From NCBI RefSeq assembly GCF_031846515.1, contig NZ_JAVRHO010000009.1:81220-145219 (forward strand): a stretch of 64,000 bases of DNA, given 5' to 3'. The notes under the pieces are model-generated. The model was not told where the DNA came from and searched no databases. It worked only from the letters and a program-made list of their open reading frames with translations. Positions within the stretch are counted from its first letter, which is position 1. The number at the start of each line of letters is the position of its first letter. Position numbers and translations under genes: made by a program. The stretch is from Autumnicola lenta (GTDB lineage Bacteria > Bacteroidota > Bacteroidia > Flavobacteriales > Flavobacteriaceae). Positions 49,870 through 59,604 of this stretch are shown piece by piece.

Positions 49870-52137
49870 TTGAAAATATTTATATCAAATTTTTTAAAAG
49901 ATCTTCTAAAGTTTCTAAGGAGTACAGACTTTTCCAAAGCCATTGTACTTACGGTAGCGATAATTATCCCAATAGCACTCTTTTCATATTATTCAAACAC
50001 CTTAGTAGGAGTTGTAATTGCTTCCGGTTGTCTTTTAAGCTCTCCTAGTGATGTTGCCGGAAGTTTTAAACATAAGGTTATAGGGGTGAGTTGCGCAGCA
50101 ATTCTTGCCGGATTGTCTTCTGTAATATCTGGATACGCACAGGTAAGTCTGTACCTTATTATTCCGGTGCTGGGTATGCTCATGTTCGCTATCAGTTATT
50201 TGGCAGTTTTCGGCTTTAGGGCCTCACTTATAACCTTTTCCGGATTATTAGCTGTGGTAATCAGTTTTGCCAATCTTTCTAAAGATCTCGAAATTTGGCA
50301 AAGAGGGATTCTTATCATTCTTGGAGGATTTTGGTACCTGAGTTTAAGCTTGCTATGGGATTTTTTAAATCCAAGGAAACAAACCGAACATTTACTTGCA
50401 GGAACAATGGAGCTTACTGCAAAATACCTCCGGATAAGAGCTAAACTTTATACTGAATTTGAGCAACGGGATCAACTTTTAAAGAAATTATTTCTACTTC
50501 AAACAGAACTGAACGAAAAGCATGAAAGCCTGCGTGAAGTTCTTATAAGCTCACGAAAAACATCTGGTAATTCTAACTACGCCAGGAAACGACTGCTTAT
50601 TTTCATTGAACTTGTAGATATGCTGGAGCTGGCAATGGCAAATCCCGTAGATTATTCTAAAATGGATGAACTATTAGGACAAGAGCAGCAACAATTTGAA
50701 AATATACAGGATCTGCTTAATGCTATGGCAGAGCATCTCGAACAAATCGCTTCCGCATTAAAGTACAACAATAAACTCCCGCCCAACAATCTTAAAAATG
50801 CATTAGATAAATTACAGTCGGGGCTTCTTGCCTTTCGTGAGAAAATAAATATTAACGAAAGTAGGGAAACCATGTTGTTGCTGAGAAATCTTATTGATTA
50901 TCAAGAGCAACAAGTGCAAAGGATGAACAGTATTTTTAGGATTTTGAATAATCTGGAAAGCGAAAAGAACCTTTTTATTAAAAGCAAAGAGGTCTCTCGG
51001 TTTATTACTCCGCAGGATTATGATCCTAAAATTTTGGTCGAAAACTTCAATTTTAACTCCATCATCTTCAGGCACTCCATTAGGCTTGCAGTAGTTGTCA
51101 TTATAGGTTTTTCAATAGGAATTTTCTTCTCTATACAAAATGCTTACTGGATTATTCTGACAATTGCGGTGATAATGCGTCCCAATTATGGACTAACTAA
51201 AGATCGGTCTAAACAGCGAATTATAGGGACACTAATTGGAGGTGCAATAGCCGTTGGGATTGTTTATATCACGCAAAATGAAATTGTGTATATGGTCCTG
51301 GGAATTGGCTCTCTTACCCTGGCTTTTTCTTTGCTTCAGAGAAATTACAGGACAGCAGCAATTTTTATAACCCTTAGTATTATTTTTATTTATGCTTTAC
51401 TGCAGCCCAATGTGCTAAATGTTATTCAATATAGAATTGTTGATACTCTTATTGGAGCTGGTCTTGCGGCTCTAGGGAATCATTTTCTTTGGCCATCGTG
51501 GGAAGTACACGGGATAAAAAGCTACATTCAAGAAAGTATTGCTGCCAACAGGAATTACTTAGAAGAAGTAGATAATTTTTATCATAATAAAGGAAAACTA
51601 CCCATATCTTATAAGTTGGCTAGAAAGAAATCTTTCTTAGAAATGGGAAATCTTAGTGCGGCTTTTCAGCGAATGACGCAGGAGCCGAAATCCAAACAGA
51701 AAGATATTAGCAGGATATATGAAATTGTTGGCTTAAATCAGACTTTTTTATCTGCTCTGGCGTCTCTTGGTACATACATTCAAAACCACGAAACCACAGC
51801 TGCTTCTGTTAATTTTGAAACCTTTACCAATTTTATTTCTGAAAATTTAAAATCTTCAGAAGAAATACTGCAGAAGAATAATCCGGTAGAAGTATCCAGA
51901 CCATCTTCAGAAATTGAAGGAGCAGCGATGGCCCTCAGAAAAACGTATGAAGATCTCGTAGAAAAAAGAACTATTGAAATTGAGGAGGGGAAACAGAATA
52001 TAGATCTCCGCATGCGACTGCAGTTGCAGGAAGCTCAACTGGTAAATAATCAGTTAAGATGGCTCGCAGATATTTCAACAAATATCAGGAAAACAGTTTC
52101 AATATCTAAAGAGGTATTACAAATATCTAAAATTTAA
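49870..52137 (+). CDS. FUSC-family integral membrane protein (YccS-like)
   Basis: A 755-residue membrane protein of the FUSC/YccS group, often called aromatic acid exporter or p-hydroxybenzoate efflux-like. Two membrane blocks, each with several helices, lie at about 20-145 and 400-520. A long helical cytoplasmic region separates them (about 160-400) and another follows. The second block has the motif YWIILTIAVIMRPNYGLTKDRSKQRIIGTLIGGAIAVG, which is shared by FUSC proteins (residues given as the span). Start is TTG at 49870; the substrate is unknown. Next gene starts immediately after its stop. Confidence 0.85.
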   Translation: MKIFISNFLKDLLKFLRSTDFSKAIVLTVAIIIPIALFSYYSNTLVGVVIASGCLLSSPSDVAGSFKHKVIGVSCAAILAGLSSVISGYAQVSLYLIIPVLGMLMFAISYLAVFGFRASLITFSGLLAVVISFANLSKDLEIWQRGILIILGGFWYLSLSLLWDFLNPRKQTEHLLAGTMELTAKYLRIRAKLYTEFEQRDQLLKKLFLLQTELNEKHESLREVLISSRKTSGNSNYARKRLLIFIELVDMLELAMANPVDYSKMDELLGQEQQQFENIQDLLNAMAEHLEQIASALKYNNKLPPNNLKNALDKLQSGLLAFREKININESRETMLLLRNLIDYQEQQVQRMNSIFRILNNLESEKNLFIKSKEVSRFITPQDYDPKILVENFNFNSIIFRHSIRLAVVVIIGFSIGIFFSIQNAYWIILTIAVIMRPNYGLTKDRSKQRIIGTLIGGAIAVGIVYITQNEIVYMVLGIGSLTLAFSLLQRNYRTAAIFITLSIIFIYALLQPNVLNVIQYRIVDTLIGAGLAALGNHFLWPSWEVHGIKSYIQESIAANRNYLEEVDNFYHNKGKLPISYKLARKKSFLEMGNLSAAFQRMTQEPKSKQKDISRIYEIVGLNQTFLSALASLGTYIQNHETTAASVNFETFTNFISENLKSSEEILQKNNPVEVSRPSSEIEGAAMALRKTYEDLVEKRTIEIEEGKQNIDLRMRLQLQEAQLVNNQLRWLADISTNIRKTVSISKEVLQISKI

Positions 52138-52647
52138 ATGAGTAAGAGAGCTTTAAAAAAATATCTAGGTACACTTGAGAAGGAACAGCTGGAGGAGCAA
52201 ATCCTGGATTTATACGAAAGATTTGGCGAGGTAAAAACTTTTTACAATTTCGTATTCAACCCCAAAGAAGATAAGCTGGTTCAGGATGCAAAATTTAAGA
52301 TTTCAAAAGAATATTTTCCTACCACTTCCAGACGACCAAAGGCCAGAAGATCTGTAGCGCAAAAATTCATTAAGCACTTTATAAAGCTCGGGTTAGATCC
52401 CATTTTGTTAGCAGATGTTATGCTCTACAATATTGAAATAGCCCAAGCCTATTCCGCAGACCGGGAAATAAAAGAGCCTTTTTACAGAAGTATTTATAAA
52501 TCTTTTGAAGAAGCCACTACTTTTATACTAGCGAATAATTTAACTCCAGAATTTCTTCCCCGGATGCACAAAATTGAAGTAAATACTCAAGAGCAGGATT
52601 GGCCAAATAAGTATCAATTTGAGAAAGTAATGGATCAGTTCCATTAA
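52138..52647 (+). CDS. DUF6155-like protein
   Basis: The 169-residue soluble, helical protein starts SKRALKKYLGTLEKEQLEEQILDLYERFGEVKTFYNFVFNPKEDKLV and continues with a basic patch (TTSRRPKARRSVAQKF). I recognise it as DUF6155. No enzyme motif is visible. Its ATG follows the stop of the FUSC gene without a gap, so the two are probably co-translated. Confidence 0.75.
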   Translation: MSKRALKKYLGTLEKEQLEEQILDLYERFGEVKTFYNFVFNPKEDKLVQDAKFKISKEYFPTTSRRPKARRSVAQKFIKHFIKLGLDPILLADVMLYNIEIAQAYSADREIKEPFYRSIYKSFEEATTFILANNLTPEFLPRMHKIEVNTQEQDWPNKYQFEKVMDQFH

Positions 52648-52689
52648 AAATCCGACCTTTATTTCTAGCAATTTGATGTACATTTGAAA

Positions 52690-54567
52690 ATGACCAGATT
52701 AGTAGTTCTTCTTTTATTTTTACTTAGTTGCAGTTATTCTTTTGCACAACTCGGTTTTTGTGAAGGTAGTAAAGGAGACCCTATTTTTTACGAAGATTTT
52801 GGCACCGGGAGTGGTAGCGGTCCGGCTTTTCCTTCGGGCACAACAAGTTATTCTTACGTGACTGGCGATCCACAGGATGGACAGTACACAATTTCTGCAG
52901 GAATAGGCCAGCAAATATCTTCCTGGCACAATTCCCTCCCAAATTCCACACTTTCTAATGAGCGGGCGTTAATTGTAAATGCAGATTTTACTTCAGGGCA
53001 GTTTTTTAAAACCGAAATTAGCGGACTCTGTGAAAATACTTCTTATGAGTTTTCAGCATATCTCATAAATATCTATGACAGGCAGGATCCTATCTGTCCT
53101 AATGGTGGAATACCTATTAACGTTCGTTTTGAAATTTGGGACGAGACAGATTCTCAGCTTCTAAGAGAAGGCAGTACCGGTAATATTGCTTCTGCTTCCA
53201 GTCCGGTATGGGAACAGTATGCGCTAACTTTTCAGAGCGAGGCAGGTCAGGATGCTGTTATTTTAAAGATCTTTAATAATGGAGACGGTGGCTGCGGAAA
53301 TGATCTTGCCATAGATGACATTATATTTAGATCCTGCGGCGATTTTACCACTGTTACTTCTGAAGAAAGTAACGGAAGCGAATTAGCGGTTTGTGAATCT
53401 GATGCTCCGGTGAATTTAGAATTAAAAGCAACGCCAGATTATTCTGTTTACCAGGATCATTTTTTCCAATGGCAGGAAAGTGATGATGGCGAAAATTGGC
53501 AAAACATAGCAGGCGCCACGGGAGATAATTATTTCACAGGTTCTTTAAACACAACGCGATATTACAGGGTAAAAGTAGCTGAGGATGAAGTGAACTTAGC
53601 AAATAATCTCTGCAGTTCTGCTTCTGAAGCTTTTTATGTTAATATTGTAAGTACTCCAGAGACTCCTGTGAGCAATGGAGATCGTACTGTTTGTGGTGGA
53701 GAGCCCATACCCGAGCTTTCTGTACAAATTAAAGGCGACGAAACGGCAAATTGGTATGATGCAGCCACTGGAGGTAACCTTGTTGCCGAAAATACTGCTT
53801 ATTTTACTCCAGAGAGCGCCGGTATTTATTACGCTGAAGCAAAAAAGACAAACTACGATTGTGAAGTGAGTGCAAGAACTGCTGTTGAGCTCACTATTTA
53901 TGAAGTGCCGGAAGTAGAGGACGAAAATTGGCAAATTTGTGCAGACACTTTACTTACGCTTGATGCCGGAATACCGGGGATGGAATACAGCTGGTCCACC
54001 GGAGAATCTTCTCAAATAATCACCGTCGGAAATCCAGGAGAGTACGACGTACAAATTGTTACTGCTGAAGGTTGTGAGGTAGTTAAGAATTTTACGGTTT
54101 CACCTACAGATGTAGCGGCAATAGCAGATATTATTTCTGAAGAAAATACCGTTACCATAGCGTCTGCAAATAGCGGCACATTCGAGTATTCGCTGGATGG
54201 TACAAACTTTCAGGATTCGAATGTTTTTACAGGAATTTCCGGCGGAATTTACACTGCATACATAAGGGATCTCAGCGGCTGTGCCACAGTCTCAAGCGAA
54301 TTTCCGCACATTGTTGTGCCAAAGTTTATTACCCCAAATGGTGATGGATATAATGACGCCTTCAGTTTAAGCGGAGTGGAATATTTTTTATCTTCAGAAA
54401 TCAGAATTTTTAATCGCTATGGTAAATTGCTCAAAATTGGCAAAGGGGAAGGCTTTTCATGGAATGGAACTTTTAAAGGAAATTCTTTGCCTGCTTCAGA
54501 TTACTGGTATCAAATCACTATCGAAGGACATAAAATAATAAAAGGCCACTTTAGCCTGGTGCGCTAA
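52690..54567 (+). CDS. T9SS cargo with type B C-terminal sorting domain
   Basis: A 625-residue exported protein. Signal peptide (TRLVVLLLFLLSCSYSFAQ) is followed by a jelly-roll-like domain (residues 20-220, cysteine-rich), then immunoglobulin-like repeats such as VNLELKATPDYSVYQDHFFQ and YSWSTGESSQIITVG. The last 80 residues are the gliding-associated (type B) C-terminal domain: FITPNGDGYNDAFSLSGVEY, IRIFNRYGKLL, and DYWYQITIEGHKIIKGHFSL. That domain is the export signal of the type IX secretion system. ATG 52690 is preferred; an in-frame TTG sits two codons earlier. Probably a surface adhesin or matrix protein. Its stop overlaps the convergent MFS gene by 4 nt. Confidence 0.93.
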   Translation: MTRLVVLLLFLLSCSYSFAQLGFCEGSKGDPIFYEDFGTGSGSGPAFPSGTTSYSYVTGDPQDGQYTISAGIGQQISSWHNSLPNSTLSNERALIVNADFTSGQFFKTEISGLCENTSYEFSAYLINIYDRQDPICPNGGIPINVRFEIWDETDSQLLREGSTGNIASASSPVWEQYALTFQSEAGQDAVILKIFNNGDGGCGNDLAIDDIIFRSCGDFTTVTSEESNGSELAVCESDAPVNLELKATPDYSVYQDHFFQWQESDDGENWQNIAGATGDNYFTGSLNTTRYYRVKVAEDEVNLANNLCSSASEAFYVNIVSTPETPVSNGDRTVCGGEPIPELSVQIKGDETANWYDAATGGNLVAENTAYFTPESAGIYYAEAKKTNYDCEVSARTAVELTIYEVPEVEDENWQICADTLLTLDAGIPGMEYSWSTGESSQIITVGNPGEYDVQIVTAEGCEVVKNFTVSPTDVAAIADIISEENTVTIASANSGTFEYSLDGTNFQDSNVFTGISGGIYTAYIRDLSGCATVSSEFPHIVVPKFITPNGDGYNDAFSLSGVEYFLSSEIRIFNRYGKLLKIGKGEGFSWNGTFKGNSLPASDYWYQITIEGHKIIKGHFSLVR

Positions 54568-55796
54568 TTTTCTTGAATTTCCGCGACATCCGGTTCTTCA
54601 GGCGTTATTTGAGCAATTCTCTGGCAATTTAGAACCACAAGTGCCATTGCTGCAAAAAGGATCAGCATAATAATGCTGAAACTTATTCCCAGGTCAATCA
54701 TAAAACCCACAATTAAAGGTCCCAGAGCTGTACTTAATACCATAAACATTGTAAAGACACTTCTTATAGCTCCCATTTTTTTAATTCCGTAGATTTCGGC
54801 AATTACAGATGTTTTTACAGTTCCTGCCATTCCACTGGTAATTCCTGCCAGGATTAAAAATAGGAGTGCTCCTATAATACTCTCCATAAATGCAAAAGGT
54901 AGCAGACCTATATTCATTGGAATAATGTAAAAACGAAACATTTTTTTAGCAGAGATTTTATCTACCCAGCTTCCCCCAAGCAAAGAAAAAATTAGCCGGG
55001 CTATAGCATAAATTGTAAAGAAAGTGGCGTAAAGCTGTGGAGACCAGCCTTTATCTTCAACAAAAACATACTGGTAGAAAAAGATTGCTGTGTTTGTAAA
55101 GCCTAAAATAAAGCTGGCGGGCATCATAATTCCAAATCTTTTATCGAATACTACATTCTTGTAATCCTTTAAGAGGGAAAAAGTTGAAGGTCGGCCCTCT
55201 GAAGACAGATCCTGATCAAACTCTTCAAGATTTGTAAATTTTAGCTTTATTAAATAGAGTAAAAGTGCCACGCCACTCACAATTGCTGCAATACGCCAGT
55301 CGAAATAAGCTATTATAGAAGCTATAATTACCGGAAAAACTGCTTCACCCATAGAATATCCTAGTGATGAAACACTTAATGCCTTGCCGCGATTTTCTAT
55401 AAAACGTTTAGACATAATAGTCATACTAATATGGCTTAACAGGCCCTGTCCACATAACCGCATCCCAATAAGCGCCACAAACAGAAAAGCGATATGGTAA
55501 GAAAATCCAAGAATGATACTGGAAATTGCGAGGCACACGACAGTAAATGCAGTTACTTTTTTTGCAGGCTTATGATCTACGGTATGGCCAACGCTTAACA
55601 TAATCACAGAGGCGGCCACCGTGCAGGCAGCATAAATAGCTCCAAAACTGCCCTCAGAAATAGCAAAGGCTTTAACGATCTCCGGAACATATAAGGAAAT
55701 GAGGAAAGTTTGTCCAAAACTCGAGAGGAAAGTCAGAAGCCATCCAAAACTGACTTTTCTGAAGTTGGTTTTTAAAAAATTATAGTATTCTTTCAA
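54564..55796 (-). CDS. Major facilitator superfamily transporter
   Basis: A 410-residue protein with twelve predicted helices. The N-half contains FGWLLTFLSSFGQTFLISLYVPEI and the motif A-like loop (GHTVDHKPAKKVTAFT); the C-half has GGSWVDKISAKKMFRFYIIP. Subfamily and substrate cannot be read from the sequence; a proton-coupled metabolite exporter or importer is possible. It is convergent with the T9SS cargo gene and overlaps it by 4 nt at the 3' ends. No partner gene lies nearby. Confidence 0.9.
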   Translation of the reverse strand: MKEYYNFLKTNFRKVSFGWLLTFLSSFGQTFLISLYVPEIVKAFAISEGSFGAIYAACTVAASVIMLSVGHTVDHKPAKKVTAFTVVCLAISSIILGFSYHIAFLFVALIGMRLCGQGLLSHISMTIMSKRFIENRGKALSVSSLGYSMGEAVFPVIIASIIAYFDWRIAAIVSGVALLLYLIKLKFTNLEEFDQDLSSEGRPSTFSLLKDYKNVVFDKRFGIMMPASFILGFTNTAIFFYQYVFVEDKGWSPQLYATFFTIYAIARLIFSLLGGSWVDKISAKKMFRFYIIPMNIGLLPFAFMESIIGALLFLILAGITSGMAGTVKTSVIAEIYGIKKMGAIRSVFTMFMVLSTALGPLIVGFMIDLGISFSIIMLILFAAMALVVLNCQRIAQITPEEPDVAEIQEN

Positions 55797-55900
55797 TTTG
55801 TTCTTTCAGAAAGGCAAAGATAGTATTACATGATTTGCTGAAAAGAAAAGTGCTTAATATTTACAGATAAAAACCATTTCTGATATTACCGACCAGGATT

Positions 55901-55925
55901 AAAAAAGCCACCCTTTTGAGGTGGC
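55901..55925 (-). terminator. Terminator of the 38-aa peptide gene
   Basis: Read leftward, GCCACC / GGTGGC with a short loop, followed by six T. It lies 22 bp past the stop at 55947. Confidence 0.75.
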
Positions 55926-55946
55926 CTGAAAAAAATTACTAAAAGG

Positions 55947-56063
55947 TTACTTTCTGGATTTATCCATCTTTTCCCCTTGTTTTTGAGGGGCTTGTTTTTG
56001 AGGGGCTTGTTTTTTGTCAGAATCTTTTTTCTTTGGATCCTGTTTTTTGGGTTTGTCTGCCAT
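55947..56063 (-). CDS. Small Lys/Gln-rich peptide (38 aa)
   Basis: ATG 56063, stop TAA 55947. The 38 residues begin MADKPKKQDPKKKDSDKKQA; the tail is PQKQAPQKQGEKMDKSRK. The peptide is basic, with a tandem KQAPQ unit encoded by an 18-nt direct repeat at about 55977-56011. No hydrophobic segment. A terminator lies immediately downstream, which supports that it is transcribed. Function unknown; a highly charged disordered peptide could bind nucleic acid or act as a chaperone-like factor. Confidence 0.55.
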   Translation of the reverse strand: MADKPKKQDPKKKDSDKKQAPQKQAPQKQGEKMDKSRK

Positions 56064-56278
56064 GATTAAAATATTAATGGTTAATAAATATATCTATAAA
56101 TAAATTTACGCGGAAAGAGATTTGAGTGTATACAGATTGGCAAATAATTAACTCAAAGCAACTTAAGATGAAAGTGGTATTTCATAGATAATCATATCAA
56201 TAGCATTTATTGAAATATAAAGGAGATTTCATTCGCTATTGTTTATTTTTGGTTTTTAAACTTTAATTCCGGTAATAA

Positions 56279-57079
56279 GTGGCAGTAATAAATAAACAAT
56301 CGGTAATTGACCAGATTCAGAAGAATAAAAGGAATCCTCATCTAAAGTTCCGTATTAAAGAGAAAACAGAAGAATTTACCCGTACACTTTTTTATACGCT
56401 TTTTGATAATGACACTCCTGTTCCGGAAAATATTGATTTACTGGAAAAGCTCTTTGAAGAACTGGCAGACCTTGTTTGCTGGTCTCCGGATAAACCCTGT
56501 AGGGATATCTGGTCAGAATATCTGGAAAAGTTACCCGAAATCCTGAGAAAATTAAACGAAGATGCCCGCGCAATCGCCGTTAATGATCCTGCAGCAAATT
56601 CTATAGAAGAAGTTTATCTTTCTTATCCGGGTTTTTACGCTATTGCAATTTACAGGTTAAGCCATGAATTTTACAATTTTGGACTCCCGCTTGTTCCGCG
56701 GTTAATGACAGAGTTCGCACACCGTTTAACAGGTACAGATATTAATCCGGGGGCAAAAATAGGAACTCCTTTTTTCATCGATCACGCTACGGGAGTTGTA
56801 ATTGGGGAAACGGCGATTATAAAAGACAACGTCAAAATTTACCAGGGAGTTACACTTGGTGCTCTATATGTAGATCGTAAAATGAGAAGTGTAAAACGTC
56901 ATCCAACAATAGAAGAAAACGTTACTATTTATGCTAATGCCACCATTCTGGGAGGAGAAACCGTGATTGGTGCTAACAGCATAGTAGGAGGAAATGTATG
57001 GCTAACTGCTTCTGTTCCTGCCGATTCAATGATTTCGCACAACCCCCAGATTAATATTAAAAAAGCAGCTCAAAAATGA
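56279..57079 (+). CDS. cysE: Serine O-acetyltransferase
   Basis: Makes O-acetylserine from serine and acetyl-CoA, the entry to cysteine synthesis. The 266-residue protein has a helical N-terminal domain and a hexapeptide-repeat C-terminal barrel with the catalytic motif FFIDHATGVVIGETAIIKDNVKIYQGVTLGAL (catalytic Asp-His in DHATG) and HPTIEENVTIYANATILGG. The start is GTG at 56279. It overlaps cysM by 4 nt, so it supplies O-acetylserine directly to its operon partner. Confidence 0.95.
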   Translation: MAVINKQSVIDQIQKNKRNPHLKFRIKEKTEEFTRTLFYTLFDNDTPVPENIDLLEKLFEELADLVCWSPDKPCRDIWSEYLEKLPEILRKLNEDARAIAVNDPAANSIEEVYLSYPGFYAIAIYRLSHEFYNFGLPLVPRLMTEFAHRLTGTDINPGAKIGTPFFIDHATGVVIGETAIIKDNVKIYQGVTLGALYVDRKMRSVKRHPTIEENVTIYANATILGGETVIGANSIVGGNVWLTASVPADSMISHNPQINIKKAAQK

Positions 57080-57960
57080 ATGAATCCATTTTAAAATTAA
57101 TTGGCAATACTCCGCTTGTAAAAGCAAATACGCTGTTTCAAAACCCGAGAGTTGAGCTTTATTTTAAATTAGAGGGACAAAATCCCGGAGGTAGCGTAAA
57201 AGATCGTGCGGCGTATTTTATGATTAAAAACGCGCTGGATAGGGGAGAGATTACTAAAGAAACTAAACTTATTGAAGCCACCAGTGGAAATACAGGTATT
57301 GCCCTGGCGATGATTGCTGGAATTTTTAAACTGGATATTGAACTTGTAATGCCTGAGAATTCTACTTTAGAACGAGTGCAGACGATGCGCGCCTACGGTG
57401 CAAAAGTTACCCTTACAGATGCTGAAGGAGGTATTGAAGGAGCAAGGGACTATGCTGAAGATAAAGTTAAAGGAGGTGGCTTTTTTATGTTTAACCAATT
57501 TGGTAATAATGATAACTGGAAAGCACATTATAATACTACCGGACCTGAAATATGGAAGGATACTGACCAAAAGGTGACTCATTTTGTTTCCTCTATGGGA
57601 ACAACAGGAACCATTATGGGAACTTCTACTTATTTAAAGGAACAAAATAGTAAAGTCCAGATTGTGGGAGTACAACCCACAGATGATTCCAGCATACCCG
57701 GTATCCGGAAGTGGCCGGAGGCTTATCTTCCTAAAATTTTTGATGCAAAAAAAGTAGACAGAATCCTGGAAGTAAGTGAAGATGAAGCCAAAAAGATGAC
57801 CAGAACCCTGGCTACAGAGGAAGGTATTTTTGCAGGGATGAGCAGTGGTGGAGCAGCCGCCGCAGCCGTTCGGCTTTGTGAGGAAATAGATGAAGGTCTC
57901 GTTGTAAGTATTATTTGCGATAGGGGAGACCGCTACCTCTCATCTGAATTATTTAAATAA
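57076..57960 (+). CDS. cysM: Cysteine synthase (O-acetylserine sulfhydrylase B)
   Basis: PLP enzyme that makes cysteine from O-acetylserine and sulfide or thiosulfate. The 294-residue fold-type II protein has the PLP Lys in NPGGSVKDRAA, the TSGNTGIALAM loop, GTTGTIMG, and the C-terminal SIICDRGDRYLSSELF. The short length and the CDRGDRYLS end fit CysM rather than CysK. Tightly coupled to cysE by a 4-nt overlap; a strong terminator covers the stop. Confidence 0.94.
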   Translation: MNESILKLIGNTPLVKANTLFQNPRVELYFKLEGQNPGGSVKDRAAYFMIKNALDRGEITKETKLIEATSGNTGIALAMIAGIFKLDIELVMPENSTLERVQTMRAYGAKVTLTDAEGGIEGARDYAEDKVKGGGFFMFNQFGNNDNWKAHYNTTGPEIWKDTDQKVTHFVSSMGTTGTIMGTSTYLKEQNSKVQIVGVQPTDDSSIPGIRKWPEAYLPKIFDAKKVDRILEVSEDEAKKMTRTLATEEGIFAGMSSGGAAAAAVRLCEEIDEGLVVSIICDRGDRYLSSELFK

Positions 57961-57995
57961 GGAGGATCTGCTTAAAACAGAATCCTCCTTATTTT
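57955..57995 (+). terminator. Rho-independent terminator of cysEM
   Basis: Perfect 13-bp stem AAATAAGGAGGAT / ATCCTCCTTATTT overlapping the cysM stop, with a 14-nt loop; the distal arm ends in a T run. Confidence 0.88.
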
Positions 57996-58021
57996 CAGAC
58001 CAATCTAAATATTACACAATA

Positions 58022-58582
58022 TTAATTTACTGCCAGGGCATCACTGGATCTCTTGACTGAGGTGTTAGTGGAATAAATTTTTAGGCGTTGCTTTTGATCA
58101 TCATTTTTCACGATTATTTTATAATAACCCTTATCAATTTTCTCTCCTGTTCCTCTGGCTATAAACGTGCTTCTGGTAACATCCCAGCCTTCATATTTTC
58201 CAAAAATTTCATTTCTTACCTCGTAAGGTAGGGACATGTCTGTAAACCGCTGTGATGTTTTAACCAAATCACCCTTAGAATTATAATGAGCTCTTAAAAA
58301 ACCTTTCCGGCTTTTAAAATTAACCTGATAAGAGTCAAAATCTCCCATTAAATTAGTACTGAGATACTCCTTCATCTTAAAATTTCTGCAGACGAAGCCA
58401 ATGGCATCCATTTCAAATTGATTGTCATATTCTTCTGCAATAACGAATTCATTACCCCCCTTAAAATCTATGGGTATGGTATTATTCTGCGCGGTAATCT
58501 CGGTTTCCTCCAAGTGAATAACCTGTGCCTGTGTACTGAACAGGAAACCTGTCAGTATTAAAAGTGTAACTGCAATTTTCAT
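58022..58582 (-). CDS. Secreted protein of unknown function
   Basis: A 186-residue protein with a signal peptide (KIAVTLLILTGFLFSTQAQ). The mature part is mixed alpha/beta with no recognised motif; FKSRKGFLRAHYNSKGDLVKTSQRF and YYKIIVKNDDQKQRLKIYS stand out. Basic beta-strands with Gly-Asp turns suggest a lipid-independent periplasmic or secreted domain. The gene stands alone between cysM (convergent) and the Crp/Fnr gene. I cannot assign a function. Confidence 0.75.
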   Translation of the reverse strand: MKIAVTLLILTGFLFSTQAQVIHLEETEITAQNNTIPIDFKGGNEFVIAEEYDNQFEMDAIGFVCRNFKMKEYLSTNLMGDFDSYQVNFKSRKGFLRAHYNSKGDLVKTSQRFTDMSLPYEVRNEIFGKYEGWDVTRSTFIARGTGEKIDKGYYKIIVKNDDQKQRLKIYSTNTSVKRSSDALAVN

Positions 58583-58673
58583 AATTGGTAGTTTTTTAAG
58601 TGAGTAGTAAAGCTACTAGTGTAACTTACTACTGAAAACTACCTAAGTAGCACAAAATCAATATTTAGCGTTT

Positions 58674-59387
58674 TTATTCATATTTATTTTCCTTTTTAAG
58701 AAATTCGATTAAAATACCAAGATCGATTATTTGCAGGTTTTCTCTCGAGGTATGGATAGAACCACTTTTCTTTAATTTCTGAATCTGCCGGTTAACCACC
58801 GCACGTGTAGAACCTATGAGATAAGCAATTTCCTTGTGGGAAAGATCATTGATTAACTCCAGATTTTTAGAATCTTTATTGACATTCCTTAGGAGGAGTT
58901 TTACTAACCTGGTTGAAATGTTAGCGAATATTATATCTGAAATATAATTCTCCATCGTACGCAGCTTTTTACCTGCATAGAACAGCAAATTTTTATAGTA
59001 TTCCGGGTGCTTTCGGAACCAATCATGGAGATTTTCCATGGGTACTTCCAGCACTTTTACCTCGTCCAGACTTTCGTAGTATACCTTGTGCTCTAACCCA
59101 TCGAGAATGCAGAAAAGATCCATAAAGTCTCCCTTGTGCAGAAGGAATAAAGTTACTTCTTTAGAACTTGTTTCATCGAGCTGATACATCTTTACCCTGC
59201 CACTAATAATAATATAAAACTTACAGAGAAACCTGTTCTCATCTACTAAACAGGTGTTCTTAGGCCATGTTTGCTCACTAAATAATGAAATCAGGCTGTT
59301 AAACGTAAGGTCATCCATATTTTCAAGAAGATGGCAATTACTTAAACTTTTACGGTAACGCTGGTAATCCGTGTCTTTATTCTTCAT
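58674..59387 (-). CDS. Crp/Fnr-family transcription regulator
   Basis: A 237-residue regulator. N-terminal cyclic-nucleotide-type beta barrel (about 30-140) with KFYIIISGRVKMYQLDETSSKEVTLFLLHKGDFMDLFCILDG; it has no clear cAMP pocket Arg-Ser motif, so the ligand is unknown. C-terminal winged helix at about 165-225 (LSHKEIAYLIGSTRAVVNRQIQKLKKSGSI). Flavobacterial Crp/Fnr members often sense redox or nitrosative stress, but no cysteine cluster for an iron-sulfur centre is obvious (Cys at 18, 46, 52 and 90 or so are dispersed). Confidence 0.88.
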   Translation of the reverse strand: MKNKDTDYQRYRKSLSNCHLLENMDDLTFNSLISLFSEQTWPKNTCLVDENRFLCKFYIIISGRVKMYQLDETSSKEVTLFLLHKGDFMDLFCILDGLEHKVYYESLDEVKVLEVPMENLHDWFRKHPEYYKNLLFYAGKKLRTMENYISDIIFANISTRLVKLLLRNVNKDSKNLELINDLSHKEIAYLIGSTRAVVNRQIQKLKKSGSIHTSRENLQIIDLGILIEFLKKENKYE

Positions 59388-59604
59388 TTTGTGGGAATTA
59401 AAATAAAGGGGACGGGGGAACTGTTTTGATATAATAGTTTAAAGAGTAGAAAGTTGGAGACTATTCTATACTGCTGATTACACATAATTTACGAAATATT
59501 TTGGAAGCCTCATACACAAAAATTAAAATCTTATTTTCTTCAAAACATTTTATATTACTTTAAAAATCTGTTATTTTTGCAAAATTGCAGACTTAATAGA
59601 ACCT

